From: Bacillus sp. ISL-37
Lineage (GTDB): Bacteria > Bacillota > Bacilli > Bacillales > Cytobacillaceae
Reading direction: 5' to 3'
Length of the DNA stretch: 64,000 nt
Assembly (NCBI RefSeq): GCF_018613315.1
Contig: NZ_JAGGQL010000012.1
Span: 35,386-99,385, forward strand
The notes beneath the pieces are model-generated. The model saw nothing but the letters and a program-made list of their open reading frames with translations. It was not told where the DNA came from and ran no database searches. The position numbers were made by a program, and so were the translations under genes. Of the stretch, positions 47,876 to 57,783 are shown one piece after another (the stretch's first letter is position 1; each line of letters begins with the position of its first letter).

Positions 47876-49771
47876 ATGGAAGAATTAATAGAGCGCGAGA
47901 TTATATTAGAACTGAAAAGCCGATTTTTTGATTTGATCAGCACTGGCGGATTATCTTTTTCTTTCTCAGAAGTTCTCTCGCAAATGATGGCTATTTTAAA
48001 AGAACTCCTGAAAGTTGATGAAATCGATTTTTATGGCTGCCAGGAATGGAAACAGGGAATGCTCCTGGAGGCTACAACACGATTAGCGACAAATGACGAA
48101 GTGATTGGTACTTTTCCTGATTGTCTGGTAAGTGAATTGGCTGAGAAACCCTATTCTTTCATTAAATATCCAGTATCTATGCCTCAGTACGAACTGTTGC
48201 TTGTCTTGGCCGCTAATGAAAAACCAAAGGGTCTGTTTGGCTTTCAATTCACCAGTGGTTCACTAACCCGGTTATCAGACCGATTTTTTAATAAGCTTTC
48301 TTTTGAGTGCAATGTATTTATTGAGAAGGCGCGTAGCCTGGCGGATACAATGGAAGAAGAAAAAAGATATAAGCAATTATTCAGGGTGACGAAAAAATTC
48401 CATTCGACGATGGATATGGATGCCGTGCTCGGTGAAATCATTTCCACACTACGGGAAGTTTATCCTTCTTTCACCTATTATCTGCTGTTGTCCCATGATC
48501 ATAAGGGGTATGGTGGATTGCCGGTTAAAGACCTTGAATACGATAGCGATAACCTGACTGCGATGCAATCGTATGTAAGCGGGCAGATCCAGTTCGAGGA
48601 CTCAGTCATTGAAAAAAATTCAATCATGTATGCACCTCTAAAAGGCAAACAGGGTGTTTACGGAGTTTTGCAGGTGATTGCCCCGAACTCACTTGTTTTC
48701 CCGCAAAATGAAGTTGAATTCATTAAGCTGCTCGCCAATACCGCCGGCAGTGCGCTGGAAAACGCCAAGCTATATGAGCAATCCAGGAAATTGATTGCCG
48801 ATTTGCAGTTAATCAATGAAACCTCGCATCAGTTGAATACTAGCTTGCGACTGACAGATACGATGAAGTTTATCTGCGGACAAATCATCAAATCTTTTAA
48901 TGCTCAGGAAGTCGGTTTCATCATGCTTGATGAAGACCGTGATGATTACTCAGTCCTGAAAGGCAGCACAAGCTTTTTCTTTTCGAAAGATGCTTCCAGC
49001 TATATATTGAGGATCGCCAAACGAATCAAGCAGGAAATGGAACCATTATTCATCGGAGATATCTCCTCTGATAGAGAAGACGCCTCTTTACACTTTCACT
49101 CGATAATGGGTGTCCCGATGATCCAGAGCGGGGAATTAAAGGGTTTTGCGCTTGTCATGCATGAGGAGCCGTATCACTTTGCGTTTGATACATTCAAACT
49201 GCTCCAATCTCTTATCCACCATTCAACATTAGCTTTTACCAATTCAATGCTGCGTGAAGAGCTGGAAAAAATGGTTGTGACGGATCATTTGACGAAGCTT
49301 TATTCTCGTGGGTATTTGGATGACAAAATGAATCTTTCAATGCTTGAAGATCAGCAGGGAACCTTTATTTTGATTGATATTGATAATTTTAAAAGCGTTA
49401 ATGATCAGTATGGCCATCAGGTGGGAGACGAGGTTCTCATCCAGCTGGCCCGCCAGATTGCGAAGAATATCCGTGGGACTGACATTGGTGCCAGATGGGG
49501 TGGAGAGGAACTGGCGATTTATCTTCCAGGAGCACCTCTCGATACTGGTGTCATGATTGCGAATAGGCTAGTAGCTAAAGTAGAAAAACATACGAACCCG
49601 AATGTCACGGTTTCATGCGGGGTATCCACATGGATCAGGGGACAGGAAGACACGACCAAGACCGTGTTCAAAAGGGCAGACCAGGCTCTTTATATAGCAA
49701 AGGACTCAGGGAAAAATAAAGTAGTCGTACAGAATGAAGAAGAATTTACTTTTAACAGCACTCAAGATTGA
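47876..49771 (+). CDS. ytrP: YtrP, GAF-GGDEF diguanylate cyclase-like protein
   Basis: 631 residues without membrane segments. Two GAF-like sensor regions (about 150-300 and 320-470) precede a GGDEF domain (about 475-625). The active-site motif is GGEEL at 542-546, an intact variant for making c-di-GMP; the I-site RxxD is not obvious. YtrP is a known B. subtilis GGDEF protein. The start at 47876 follows AGGTGAT; the TTG-initiated extension is rejected. Located next to rpsD as expected. Confidence 0.88.
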   Translation: MEELIEREIILELKSRFFDLISTGGLSFSFSEVLSQMMAILKELLKVDEIDFYGCQEWKQGMLLEATTRLATNDEVIGTFPDCLVSELAEKPYSFIKYPVSMPQYELLLVLAANEKPKGLFGFQFTSGSLTRLSDRFFNKLSFECNVFIEKARSLADTMEEEKRYKQLFRVTKKFHSTMDMDAVLGEIISTLREVYPSFTYYLLLSHDHKGYGGLPVKDLEYDSDNLTAMQSYVSGQIQFEDSVIEKNSIMYAPLKGKQGVYGVLQVIAPNSLVFPQNEVEFIKLLANTAGSALENAKLYEQSRKLIADLQLINETSHQLNTSLRLTDTMKFICGQIIKSFNAQEVGFIMLDEDRDDYSVLKGSTSFFFSKDASSYILRIAKRIKQEMEPLFIGDISSDREDASLHFHSIMGVPMIQSGELKGFALVMHEEPYHFAFDTFKLLQSLIHHSTLAFTNSMLREELEKMVVTDHLTKLYSRGYLDDKMNLSMLEDQQGTFILIDIDNFKSVNDQYGHQVGDEVLIQLARQIAKNIRGTDIGARWGGEELAIYLPGAPLDTGVMIANRLVAKVEKHTNPNVTVSCGVSTWIRGQEDTTKTVFKRADQALYIAKDSGKNKVVVQNEEEFTFNSTQD

Positions 49772-49786
49772 GTGCTTTTTTCTTTT
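49757..49786 (+). terminator. Terminator overlapping the ytrP stop
   Basis: GCACTC / GAGTGC stem followed by TTTTTT. Confidence 0.82.
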
Positions 49787-49873
49787 AACAGACCACAGGA
49801 CTTTTTCAACTGGTGTGAGTGAAATCACTTTCCATATCAGGGTAAATGTCATATTCTGATTATGGGGGTAGAA

Positions 49874-49887
49874 TGTAAGCGTTTACA
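49874..49887. promoter_or_regulatory. Perfect palindromic cre site (CcpA operator) upstream of megL
   Basis: TGTAAGCGTTTACA is a full match to cre and self-complementary apart from the central CG. It ends 21 bases before the megL start, in the promoter or leader, suited to roadblock repression. Confidence 0.88.
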
Positions 49888-49908
49888 GAATATATAGGAG
49901 GAATCGTA

Positions 49909-51120
49909 ATGGGAGAGAAAAGATTCGAAACAAAAGTTATCCATTCCGGATATAAGTCTGACGAATTCAGGGGAAGCCTTGCGCCTCCGTTATTTCAAAC
50001 TAGTACGTTCACTTTCGATACTGCTGAACAGGGTGAAAGACGCTTTGCCGGAGAAGAGGAAGGATTCATTTATTCACGTCTTGGAAACCCTACAGTTGCT
50101 ATGCTTGAGGAGCGGATGGCAACGATTGAAAAAGGGGAAAAAGGCCTTGCGTTTGGATCAGGGATGGCTGCTGTCTCTGCGATATTAGTAGCGCTGACAC
50201 GCACAGGCGACCATATCCTTTGCTCACAGGGCGTGTATGGCTGTACGTTCGGACTTCTACAGCTCATGAAAGAAAAATATGAGATCAACCATGATTTTTC
50301 GATGATGTCGACGAGAGAAGAAGTATTGGCTGCCATTACCCCAGAGACAAGAGTCATCTATATTGAAACGCCGATCAACCCAACAATGAGACTGGTTGAC
50401 CTGGAAATGGTCGCGGACGTTGCGAAGGAAAAAGGGATTCCAGTAGTTGTTGATAATACATTCAGTTCGCCATATCTCCAGAATCCACTCGAACTTGGTT
50501 GTGATTTCGTCATCCATAGCGCAACGAAGTATATTTGCGGACATGGTGATGTCATTGCCGGCGTAGCAGTGGGGCCAAAGGAGATCATGACTAAAATATC
50601 GATGACAACGCAAAAAGACATTGGCGGCGTGATTTCACCATTCGATGCATGGTTATTGCTTCGTGGTCTAAAAACATTGCCAGTAAGGATGGACCGTCAT
50701 TGTGACAATGCCGAAAAATTAGCAGCATATCTTTCTGATCACCCTGCAGTAGAGGAGGTCATTTTCCCTGGCGACCCTAAGCATCCTGATTATGCGATTG
50801 CGAAAAAGCAGATGCGCAAGCCGGGCGGCCTTATTTCCTTTAACATCAAAGGAGGCCAAAAAGAAGCGCAGGCATTCATCAATAAGTTAAAGCTCATTAA
50901 AATTGCTGTAAGTCTTGGTGATGCAGAAACACTGATTCAGCACCCTGCGACAATGACACATGCTGTAGTCCCAAAAGAAGCAAGAGAAAAAATGGGGATC
51001 AAAGACAACATGCTCCGACTGTCAGTTGGATTGGAAGCATGGGAAGATTTAAGGGATGACCTTGAAGCAGCATTCGAAGCTGTAAGGAAAGAAAGCACTA
51101 TGGAGACTGGCTCGATTTAA
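49909..51120 (+). CDS. megL: L-methionine gamma-lyase (Cys/Met metabolism PLP enzyme)
   Basis: 403 residues, PLP fold I, Cys/Met-metabolism family. PLP lysine K207 is in HSATKYICGHGD. C112 in VYGCTFGLL matches the cysteine that marks methionine gamma-lyases over cystathionine gamma-synthases, so breakdown of methionine to methanethiol, ammonia and 2-oxobutyrate is favoured; cystathionine lyase activity remains possible. The start follows AGGAGG. A perfect cre site suggests catabolite repression, consistent with a scavenging role. I do not recall a homolog between ytrP and ytsP in B. subtilis. Confidence 0.85.
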   Translation: MGEKRFETKVIHSGYKSDEFRGSLAPPLFQTSTFTFDTAEQGERRFAGEEEGFIYSRLGNPTVAMLEERMATIEKGEKGLAFGSGMAAVSAILVALTRTGDHILCSQGVYGCTFGLLQLMKEKYEINHDFSMMSTREEVLAAITPETRVIYIETPINPTMRLVDLEMVADVAKEKGIPVVVDNTFSSPYLQNPLELGCDFVIHSATKYICGHGDVIAGVAVGPKEIMTKISMTTQKDIGGVISPFDAWLLLRGLKTLPVRMDRHCDNAEKLAAYLSDHPAVEEVIFPGDPKHPDYAIAKKQMRKPGGLISFNIKGGQKEAQAFINKLKLIKIAVSLGDAETLIQHPATMTHAVVPKEAREKMGIKDNMLRLSVGLEAWEDLRDDLEAAFEAVRKESTMETGSI

Positions 51121-51138
51121 GAGAATCCTAATTTCAGT

Positions 51139-51175
51139 TAGAAACCCTCCCGGAATTCGGGAGGGTTTCTTTACG
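51139..51175 (+). terminator. Terminator after megL
   Basis: GAAACCCTCCCG / CGGGAGGGTTTC with T-run. Confidence 0.9.
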
Positions 51176-51189
51176 TTTTCTATTTAAAA

Positions 51190-51672
51190 CTAGCTGATAT
51201 ACTGCACCAACACTGCTACGAATTCCTCAAGCTTTTGCTGGTCTAATTCGTCAAAACGATTTTTTTCTGGTGAATCGATATCAAGGACGCCAAGTAGGTT
51301 TCCGTCCTTGACGATTGGAACGACGATTTCCGATTGTGACGCAGCATCACATGCGATGTGACCCGGGAAGGCATGGACATCTTCAACTCTTACTGTTTCC
51401 TGCTTGGATGCGGCTGTACCACAAACTCCTTTGCCGAGCGGGATTCTTACACAGGCTGGAAGGCCTTGGAATGGTCCGAGGACAAGCTCGCCATCTTCCA
51501 TCAGGTAAAAGCCGACCCAGTTGACGCGATCGAGAAATTGGTTCAATAAAGCAGAAGCGTTGCTAAAATTCGCAATCGCATTCTTTTCATCTTCCACCAA
51601 TGCTTTGAGTTGCTTTATCAATAAATCGTAATTTTTTTCACGGCTGTCGCTGTATGTTTCGACTTTAAACAC
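51190..51672 (-). CDS. ytsP: YtsP, GAF-domain free methionine-(R)-sulfoxide reductase
   Basis: 160 residues, a single GAF domain with the three conserved cysteines of fRMsr: C74 (LPACVRI), C84 (GKGVCGTA) and C108 (GHIACDA). The enzyme reduces free methionine-R-sulfoxide to methionine. It lies opposite the methionine lyase gene megL, an interesting pairing of methionine repair and methionine breakdown that may be chance, since ytsP is conserved at this site. Confidence 0.9.
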   Translation of the reverse strand: MFKVETYSDSREKNYDLLIKQLKALVEDEKNAIANFSNASALLNQFLDRVNWVGFYLMEDGELVLGPFQGLPACVRIPLGKGVCGTAASKQETVRVEDVHAFPGHIACDAASQSEIVVPIVKDGNLLGVLDIDSPEKNRFDELDQQKLEEFVAVLVQYIS

Positions 51673-51825
51673 AGTTTTTCCCCCTCATTATTGAAGTTTT
51701 AATCTACATTGTATCAAAAATCGGCGAAACAATGGAGACTTTGTCGAGCTTTTTATAAAGGAATTTTAAATGATTTCCAGAAAGGTAAACAGTAAGGTTA
51801 ATTGCGGAAAGTGAGGGGTGGGGCA

Positions 51826-52461
51826 ATGAGAAAAAATTCAAAAGCTGCGATTATTGATGCGGCCATCTACTTATTCAATACGAAGGGGTTCAATGGGACA
51901 TCAGTAAGGGATATTGCGGCAAAGGCAGACGTGAATGCAGCGAATATCTCATACTACTTCCGGAATAAAAATGGACTCCTCGAAAATTGTTTTACTGTTT
52001 TCTTCGAAAGCTATATGGAAGAATTGGAAAAAGGCTTTTCATTGCTAGAATACGGTGCGGAATTATGCCTGAAGGCGATGGTTGACAATGTATTGAGATA
52101 CCAGTGCCAAAACAGTCAATTGACAAGGTTTATTTTAAGAGAGATGACAATAGACTCGCAGGTTGTCCGGGAAATTATGTCCACTTATCATGTGAAAGAA
52201 CGCTATATGTTTAAAAAGGTGCTTGAAGCTGGAATGGGGAACGGAGAATTTAAAAAGCATTCCATCCAGTTCAGCATTTTACAATTAAAAGGGCTGCTGT
52301 CGATGCCGTTTTTGAATACCCATTATGTGACGGAGGTTCTGCATGTGCAGCCTCATGAAAAATACTTTGCCGATATGCTCAGCTATGAGATTTCACAATG
52401 GATCAAAGGAACTCTTTGTGCAGATCATAAAGTGCAGGAGAAAATGTTGATCAATATATAG
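51826..52461 (+). CDS. refZ: RefZ (YttP), TetR-family regulator of FtsZ
   Basis: 211 residues. The N-terminal TetR helix-turn-helix is GTSVRDIAAKADVNAANISYYFRNKNGLL. In B. subtilis RefZ binds palindromic motifs near oriC and its own promoter and affects FtsZ-ring placement at the onset of sporulation. The start at 51826 follows GAGGGGTG; the TTG at 51802 is rejected because it covers that site. Position between ytsP and hisJ/ezrA matches B. subtilis. Confidence 0.88.
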   Translation: MRKNSKAAIIDAAIYLFNTKGFNGTSVRDIAAKADVNAANISYYFRNKNGLLENCFTVFFESYMEELEKGFSLLEYGAELCLKAMVDNVLRYQCQNSQLTRFILREMTIDSQVVREIMSTYHVKERYMFKKVLEAGMGNGEFKKHSIQFSILQLKGLLSMPFLNTHYVTEVLHVQPHEKYFADMLSYEISQWIKGTLCADHKVQEKMLINI

Positions 52462-52495
52462 GAAACCGGTAAAGCTGCCGGTTTCCTTATTTTTT
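52460..52495. terminator. Bidirectional terminator, refZ / hisJ
   Basis: GGAAACCGG / CCGGTTTCC stem at the convergent 3' ends; the T-run on the plus strand overlaps the hisJ stop. Confidence 0.82.
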
Positions 52496-53284
52496 TATGT
52501 GCATTCGCTCAAGGCCCTGTCCGAGCTCCTTCGCCTGGTGCGCATCTGATCCGTAAACGAGTTGGATTCCACGCTTTTTGGCTTCGCTTATTACCCAGTC
52601 TGGAGGATATGGCTCACGGCATAAAGGTTTTGTTGTACCGGCTCCATTGTAATCAAGCTCATAATCATGCTTCGAAACATTCTCCAGTATTTCAGTGATC
52701 TCGTCAGCACAATCCAGCGCGATAGGGTATTTTAGGCGGAATTTATTCGCCAGGGTCATATGTCCGATTCTTTTTGGCTTATATGGACCCAGGTCAGCAA
52801 GAATGGATTTCAGTACAGTTTGATAGTAATGGCGATGGATAGTTTCCACAGATCCATATTCTTTCACCATTTCTCCAAAGTTGTCCGGGCTGTAATCAAG
52901 ACAATCATATTTTCCTGAGAGGTTTTTCAAAAAATGAACGGATAGAACGGCATCATCGAGACGAGGACCGAACTCGTTGAGGAAATTGGTAGTCTGAAGT
53001 TCGTATCCTTCGATAAAATCAATCTCAAATCCAGTATTGATTTTAATTTTCCCGCGGTACTTTACCTTCGCTTCTTCTATAGCTTGAAAATAAGGCTCCA
53101 AATCCTCATAACGCATTGCGCTATCCTTCATTGGTGTAGGATCTATGAATCCTTCCGGCAAAGGGGCGTGCTCAGCGAACGTGATTTCTGTATAGCCGAG
53201 CTTCAGCGCTCTCTCGATGTAATCATCTATCGAATCTTTAGTACCATGCGGGCAAAAAGATGTGTGTACGTGCCCATCTTTCAT
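52487..53284 (-). CDS. hisJ: Histidinol-phosphatase HisJ (PHP family)
   Basis: 265 residues, PHP-domain metal-dependent phosphatase, cleaving L-histidinol phosphate in histidine biosynthesis. Metal ligands are H5/H7 in DGHVHTSFCPHG, a Glu/His in FAEHAPLP, H in LSVHFL, and the C-terminal GSDAH. The start at 53284 has GGAGG nine bases upstream; the longer frame to 53359 covers that site. It matches HisJ/YtvP and is divergent from ezrA. Confidence 0.92.
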   Translation of the reverse strand: MKDGHVHTSFCPHGTKDSIDDYIERALKLGYTEITFAEHAPLPEGFIDPTPMKDSAMRYEDLEPYFQAIEEAKVKYRGKIKINTGFEIDFIEGYELQTTNFLNEFGPRLDDAVLSVHFLKNLSGKYDCLDYSPDNFGEMVKEYGSVETIHRHYYQTVLKSILADLGPYKPKRIGHMTLANKFRLKYPIALDCADEITEILENVSKHDYELDYNGAGTTKPLCREPYPPDWVISEAKKRGIQLVYGSDAHQAKELGQGLERMHIKK

Positions 53285-53487
53285 GATTTCAGGCCTCCTA
53301 AAGTAATATATTATGCGAGATTTCAAGTTAAATCGGCTTAATTCGGATAATTTCAACAAAAAATATGAATTTAATAGTCAAAAATTGTCGTTTACATGGT
53401 AATATAAATACATTATACACGCATTTATAAATTCATTTTATATAGAAGGATTCAGAACTTGGAATTTGTGAGGCCAGGGGGATAACA

Positions 53488-55179
53488 ATGGAGTACATAA
53501 TCGGCGGAATAGCTATATTGATAATTCTTTTTTTAATCGGATATTTTATGAAACGGAAGTATTACAGTGAGGTCGACCGGTATGAGTCATGGAAAATCGA
53601 TATCATGAACCGGCCGGTGCTGGATGAAATGTCAAAGGTAAAACAGCTGAACATGACTGGCCAGACAGAGGAGCTTTTCGAGCGCTGGCGCCAGGAATGG
53701 GATGAACTTGTTACGTCCAAGCTGCCAGGCATCGAAGATTATTTGTTCGATGCTGAAGAGTACATTGATAAATACAGATTCAAAAAGGCGAAGGAATCTC
53801 TTGCCGTCATTGATCGTAAGCTTACGGAAACAGAGGATAAGATTAAAAAAATCCTCGGTGAGTTGAATGAACTTGTCGGTAGCGAGGAGAAAAATCGTGA
53901 AGAAATCGATGGTCTGAAGGAGCAATACAGGGATAATAAGAAAAACCTTCTATCACACCGCCACAGCTTTGGAAGCGCTGAGGCCAGTCTCGAAGCAATG
54001 CTTGAAAACATCCAGGCAAAATTCATCGATTTTGATGAAAAAACGGATAATGGCAATTACCTTGAAGCAAGGGAAACTGTGTTGTCCATCCAGGCCCTGC
54101 TTGAACAGGTATCCAGCAAGATGGAATCCATTCCAGCGCTGCTGCATGATTGTCAGTCGGTCATTCCTGCCCAAGTCAGCGACCTGAAGGACGGAGTCAG
54201 GGAGATGGCTGCACAGGGATATGTACTTGACCATCTGAACGCAGAAAAAGAGGTTGAGGAAATCGGAAAGGAACTGACTGAATATCGGGCTTCCCTTGAA
54301 AAGGGCGATGTTGAAATCGCTGATCAGGGCATTCAAGGGTTAAAGGAACGTGTTGAGAAGTTATTTGATCTCCTTGAAGCTGAGGTCCTGGCTAAACAAT
54401 ACATTACGAAGACAGAACACGAGGCAAAAGAAACCCTCGTAAAAGCAATAACAGAAAGCAAGACGTTGAAAGAAGAGACAAAGCATATCCAGGAGAGCTA
54501 TCACCTGAATGATAAAGAGTTGTCGGCACAAACGAATGTAGAACAACAGCTCAAAGGCCTGCTTAAGCGCTTCGAGTTAATCGATCACAGAATTACTGAA
54601 AACGACACAGCGCAAAGCCTGATAAAGGTGGAGCTTGAAGAAGCGAAGCAGCAGCTTGATGAGCTTGTTGAAGAGCAAAAAGTATTGATGGAAAAGTTGA
54701 GCGCCCTAAGGAAGGATGAAATGGCGGCTAGGGATAAGGTATGGGATCTGTCGAAAAAGATTTCCGAACTAATCCGGACCGTTTCTAAAAGCAATATGCC
54801 TGGTTTGTCACAGGAATACAAATACCTTCTTGAAGATGCCAATGAAAGCATCAAACAAGTCAATGAAAAGCTTGAGGAGAAGCCGCTGGATATTCCTGTT
54901 GTCCAACAGTATTTAGAAATCGCTGTGCTGACGGTTGAAAAGCTTGAAGCATCGACTGAAGAAATCGTCGAGACCGTCATGCTGGCTGAGCGAGTCATTC
55001 AATATGGCAACAGGTACCGCAGCCGATATCCTTCGGTTGACCGGGGACTCCGAGAAGCAGAAGAGTATTTCCGGAATTACGATTATCGTGATGCACTTGA
55101 ACAGGCGGCTACTTCCATTGAGGAAGTAGAACCTGGTGCCCTGAAGAGAATCGAGCAAATGTTAGCTGAAAAAGAGTGA
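53488..55179 (+). CDS. ezrA: EzrA, septation ring regulator
   Basis: 563 residues. An N-terminal transmembrane helix (about 2-20) with an extracellular N-terminus is followed by a long cytoplasmic domain of spectrin-like coiled coils (residues ~30-560), many Glu/Lys heptads. EzrA binds FtsZ, prevents aberrant Z-rings, and helps move PBP1 in B. subtilis. The ribosome binding site is AGGGGG. It is followed by a terminator; braB, which lies beside ezrA in B. subtilis, is absent. Confidence 0.94.
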   Translation: MEYIIGGIAILIILFLIGYFMKRKYYSEVDRYESWKIDIMNRPVLDEMSKVKQLNMTGQTEELFERWRQEWDELVTSKLPGIEDYLFDAEEYIDKYRFKKAKESLAVIDRKLTETEDKIKKILGELNELVGSEEKNREEIDGLKEQYRDNKKNLLSHRHSFGSAEASLEAMLENIQAKFIDFDEKTDNGNYLEARETVLSIQALLEQVSSKMESIPALLHDCQSVIPAQVSDLKDGVREMAAQGYVLDHLNAEKEVEEIGKELTEYRASLEKGDVEIADQGIQGLKERVEKLFDLLEAEVLAKQYITKTEHEAKETLVKAITESKTLKEETKHIQESYHLNDKELSAQTNVEQQLKGLLKRFELIDHRITENDTAQSLIKVELEEAKQQLDELVEEQKVLMEKLSALRKDEMAARDKVWDLSKKISELIRTVSKSNMPGLSQEYKYLLEDANESIKQVNEKLEEKPLDIPVVQQYLEIAVLTVEKLEASTEEIVETVMLAERVIQYGNRYRSRYPSVDRGLREAEEYFRNYDYRDALEQAATSIEEVEPGALKRIEQMLAEKE

Positions 55180-55188
55180 TGAAAAACG

Positions 55189-55218
55189 TGGGTCTCCGTC
55201 ATGGAGACCTGTTTTTTT
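55189..55218 (+). terminator. Terminator after ezrA
   Basis: GGTCTCC / GGAGACC stem then TGTTTTTTT. Confidence 0.88.
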
Positions 55219-55334
55219 GGGAGATACATGCTACCGGGCATACTATATAATGTCAATTCCGATTATTTTTCATTGATTACTTCTTATGATAAGATTTCTA
55301 GTTAGCATAAACGTATTGAACAAGGGGGGATACG

Positions 55335-56480
55335 GTGATTTACTTAGACAACAGCGCAACAACTAAACCCTATAAGGAAGTATTGGATTCATTTGTAAAG
55401 GTCTCAGAGGATTTTTTCGGAAATCCTTCATCACTTCATAAAATCGGTGGGCAGGCAGAGAAGTTGCTACAGCAGGCGCGTTCCCAGGTTGGCAAGCTGC
55501 TGAATGTAAAAGAAACGGAAATCCTGTTCACATCCGGAGGAACGGAAAGTAATAATCTTGCGGTTAAAGGAATCGCGATGGCTCACCGGGAAAGAGGCAG
55601 GCATATCATAACCACAAGCATCGAACATGCATCCATCCACAATGCTATGGTGCAGCTTAAATCGCTTGGCTATGAAATAACATATGTAAAACCAGATGGT
55701 AACGGCTTTATCAGCGTGGAGTCAATTCAGAAAGAAATGCGAGATGATACCATCCTGGTGTCTGTGATCCATGTCAATAATGAAATTGGCACCATTCAGC
55801 CTATAAGGGAAATTGGCACCTTGCTTAAAAAGTATCCAAAAGCGTTTTTCCATGTTGATTTCGTTCAGGGAGTTGGGAAGGTGCCATTGAACTTTTATGA
55901 AGCCGGAATCCACTTGTCCACCATATCGGGGCATAAATTCCATGGGTTGAAAGGGACAGGTGCATTGTTTATAAAAGAAGGCGTCCGTTTGTCTCCATTA
56001 TTCTCCGGCGGAAATCAGGAATGGAAGCAGCGAAGCGGAACGGAAAATGTAGCAGGCATGGTTGCAATGGCAAAGGCACTGAGAATGACATTTGAACAGA
56101 GTAAAGAAAAGCTGAATCAAATGGAAGCAGCGATGGAAAGATTAAGAAGTGGTATCAGCCAAATCAAGGAAATCACCATTCACACGCCAATGGAGAATCG
56201 TGCCCCCCACATCTTGAACTTTTCAATCAAGGGGTTGAAGGCAGAAACATTTGTACATGCGCTGGAAGAAAGAAATATATATGTATCAACCACTAGCGCC
56301 TGCTCCTCCAAAAAGAAAGCTGCAAGCAAGACCTTGCTGGCAATGGGAGTGCCACAAGATGAAGCAGAAAGCGCTATTAGAGTCAGCCTGACATACAGCA
56401 ATACAGTAGAAGAAGCAGAGATAGCAACAAAGGCAATTGCTGAAACAGTAAAACATTTAAGCGAGGTAGTAAAGAAATGA
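55335..56480 (+). CDS. nifZ: Cysteine desulfurase NifZ, partner of ThiI
   Basis: 381 residues, class V PLP enzyme. PLP lysine K201 is in SGHKFHGLKG and the persulfide-carrying catalytic cysteine is C323 in TSACSSKKK. It takes sulfur from cysteine and passes it to ThiI for 4-thiouridine at position 8 of tRNA (established in B. subtilis). The GTG start at 55335 follows GGGGGG. The stop overlaps thiI by four bases (ATGA), so the two are translationally coupled. Confidence 0.92.
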   Translation: MIYLDNSATTKPYKEVLDSFVKVSEDFFGNPSSLHKIGGQAEKLLQQARSQVGKLLNVKETEILFTSGGTESNNLAVKGIAMAHRERGRHIITTSIEHASIHNAMVQLKSLGYEITYVKPDGNGFISVESIQKEMRDDTILVSVIHVNNEIGTIQPIREIGTLLKKYPKAFFHVDFVQGVGKVPLNFYEAGIHLSTISGHKFHGLKGTGALFIKEGVRLSPLFSGGNQEWKQRSGTENVAGMVAMAKALRMTFEQSKEKLNQMEAAMERLRSGISQIKEITIHTPMENRAPHILNFSIKGLKAETFVHALEERNIYVSTTSACSSKKKAASKTLLAMGVPQDEAESAIRVSLTYSNTVEEAEIATKAIAETVKHLSEVVKK

Positions 56481-57685
56481 TGTATGACCGTATTTTAGTT
56501 CGGTATGGAGAAATATCGACAAAAGGAAGAAACAGGAATAAATTCATTGATCGACTGAGAAAAAATATAAAAAGAGCTTTAAACAACTATCCGAATGTAG
56601 CCATCAAGGCAGAACGCGACCGCATGTTCATCCTTCTTAATGGTGAGGATAGCGACGGAATTGGAGAGAAGCTGAAAGAGATATTCGGGATTCAATCCTT
56701 CAGTCCGGCTGTAAAAGTTGAAAAAGATCTCGATAAAATGAAAGATGCTGCACTCGAAGTTTTCAGGAAGATTCATAAGCCAGGCCAGACTTTTAAAATC
56801 ACTGCTAAACGTTCGGACAAGACATTTGAATTGGATACAAACGGGATCAACTCGGAATTCGGTGGCCATATCTTAAGGAATGTTGATGACTTGAAAGTAG
56901 ACGTCCGCAACCCTGATATAAATCTTCAGATTGAAATCAGGAAAGAAGCCGCTTATATTTCGGCAGAAACAATAAAAGGTGCTGGCGGACTCCCTGCTGC
57001 CTCTGCGGGCAAAGGGATGCTGATGCTTTCCGGGGGAATTGACAGTCCTGTAGCAGGTTACCTTTCAATGAAGAGAGGTCTCGAGGTTGAAGGCGTCCAT
57101 TTCTTCAGTCCTCCATTTACAAGTGAGAGAGCAAAACAAAAGGTTATCGATCTTTCGGAAAAATTGGCAGAGGTAAACGGCCATTTTGCACTTCACATTG
57201 TGCCATTCACTGAAATTCAGCAGGCCATCCACAAGCAAATACCGGAAAACTATACGATGACAACGACAAGGAGAATGATGCTCCGCATAACGGACGCCAT
57301 CAGGGAAAAACAGGGCGGCCTTGCGATCATTACTGGTGAAAGTCTTGGGCAGGTAGCGAGCCAGACACTTGAAAGTATGTATGCGATCAATGAAGTGACT
57401 ACTACACCAATCATCAGACCTTTGATTACAATGGACAAACTTCAAATCATGGATATTGCTCAAGATATCGATACCCATGACATATCGATCCGCCCATATG
57501 AGGATTGCTGCACGGTTTTTGTTCCTTCATCACCGAAAACAAAACCAAAGCTCGATAAGGTTCAAAACTTTGAAAGCTACTTTGACTTCGAGGAATTGAT
57601 CCAAAAAGCCGTCGAAGGAACGGAGCGTATGGTTCTCAAACCGGCTTCAGAACGAAAAGATGATTCAATGGATGACCTATTTTAA
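56477..57685 (+). CDS. thiI: tRNA 4-thiouridine synthase ThiI (no rhodanese domain)
   Basis: 402 residues: N-terminal ferredoxin-like domain, THUMP domain (about 60-165), then the PP-loop pyrophosphatase with SGGIDSPVAGY (about 182-192). The C-terminal rhodanese domain of E. coli ThiI is missing, as in B. subtilis, where sulfur comes directly from NifZ. Two adjacent Met codons open the frame and either may be used. Coupled to nifZ. Confidence 0.94.
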   Translation: MMYDRILVRYGEISTKGRNRNKFIDRLRKNIKRALNNYPNVAIKAERDRMFILLNGEDSDGIGEKLKEIFGIQSFSPAVKVEKDLDKMKDAALEVFRKIHKPGQTFKITAKRSDKTFELDTNGINSEFGGHILRNVDDLKVDVRNPDINLQIEIRKEAAYISAETIKGAGGLPAASAGKGMLMLSGGIDSPVAGYLSMKRGLEVEGVHFFSPPFTSERAKQKVIDLSEKLAEVNGHFALHIVPFTEIQQAIHKQIPENYTMTTTRRMMLRITDAIREKQGGLAIITGESLGQVASQTLESMYAINEVTTTPIIRPLITMDKLQIMDIAQDIDTHDISIRPYEDCCTVFVPSSPKTKPKLDKVQNFESYFDFEELIQKAVEGTERMVLKPASERKDDSMDDLF

Positions 57686-57730
57686 TTTATGATTTATGAT
57701 GAATTTGTGAACAATTACCAATTAAAGATT

Positions 57731-57761
57731 TGAATTAAGCCATGTGTTTTTACACACTCTA
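57731..57761 (+). promoter_or_regulatory. Possible sigma-G promoter of sspA
   Basis: TGAATTA, 17 bases, CACTCTA, compared with sigma-G TGAATA / CATACTA. It lies about 25 bases before sspA, as expected for a forespore-expressed SASP gene. The match is moderate. Confidence 0.45.
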
Positions 57762-57783
57762 TACTCACAAGGAGGTGAAACAC

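Noticed and set aside
49772..49908. S-box (SAM riboswitch) in front of megL
   Set aside because: The gap is under 140 bp and has no S-box helices or terminator; only the cre site is supported.
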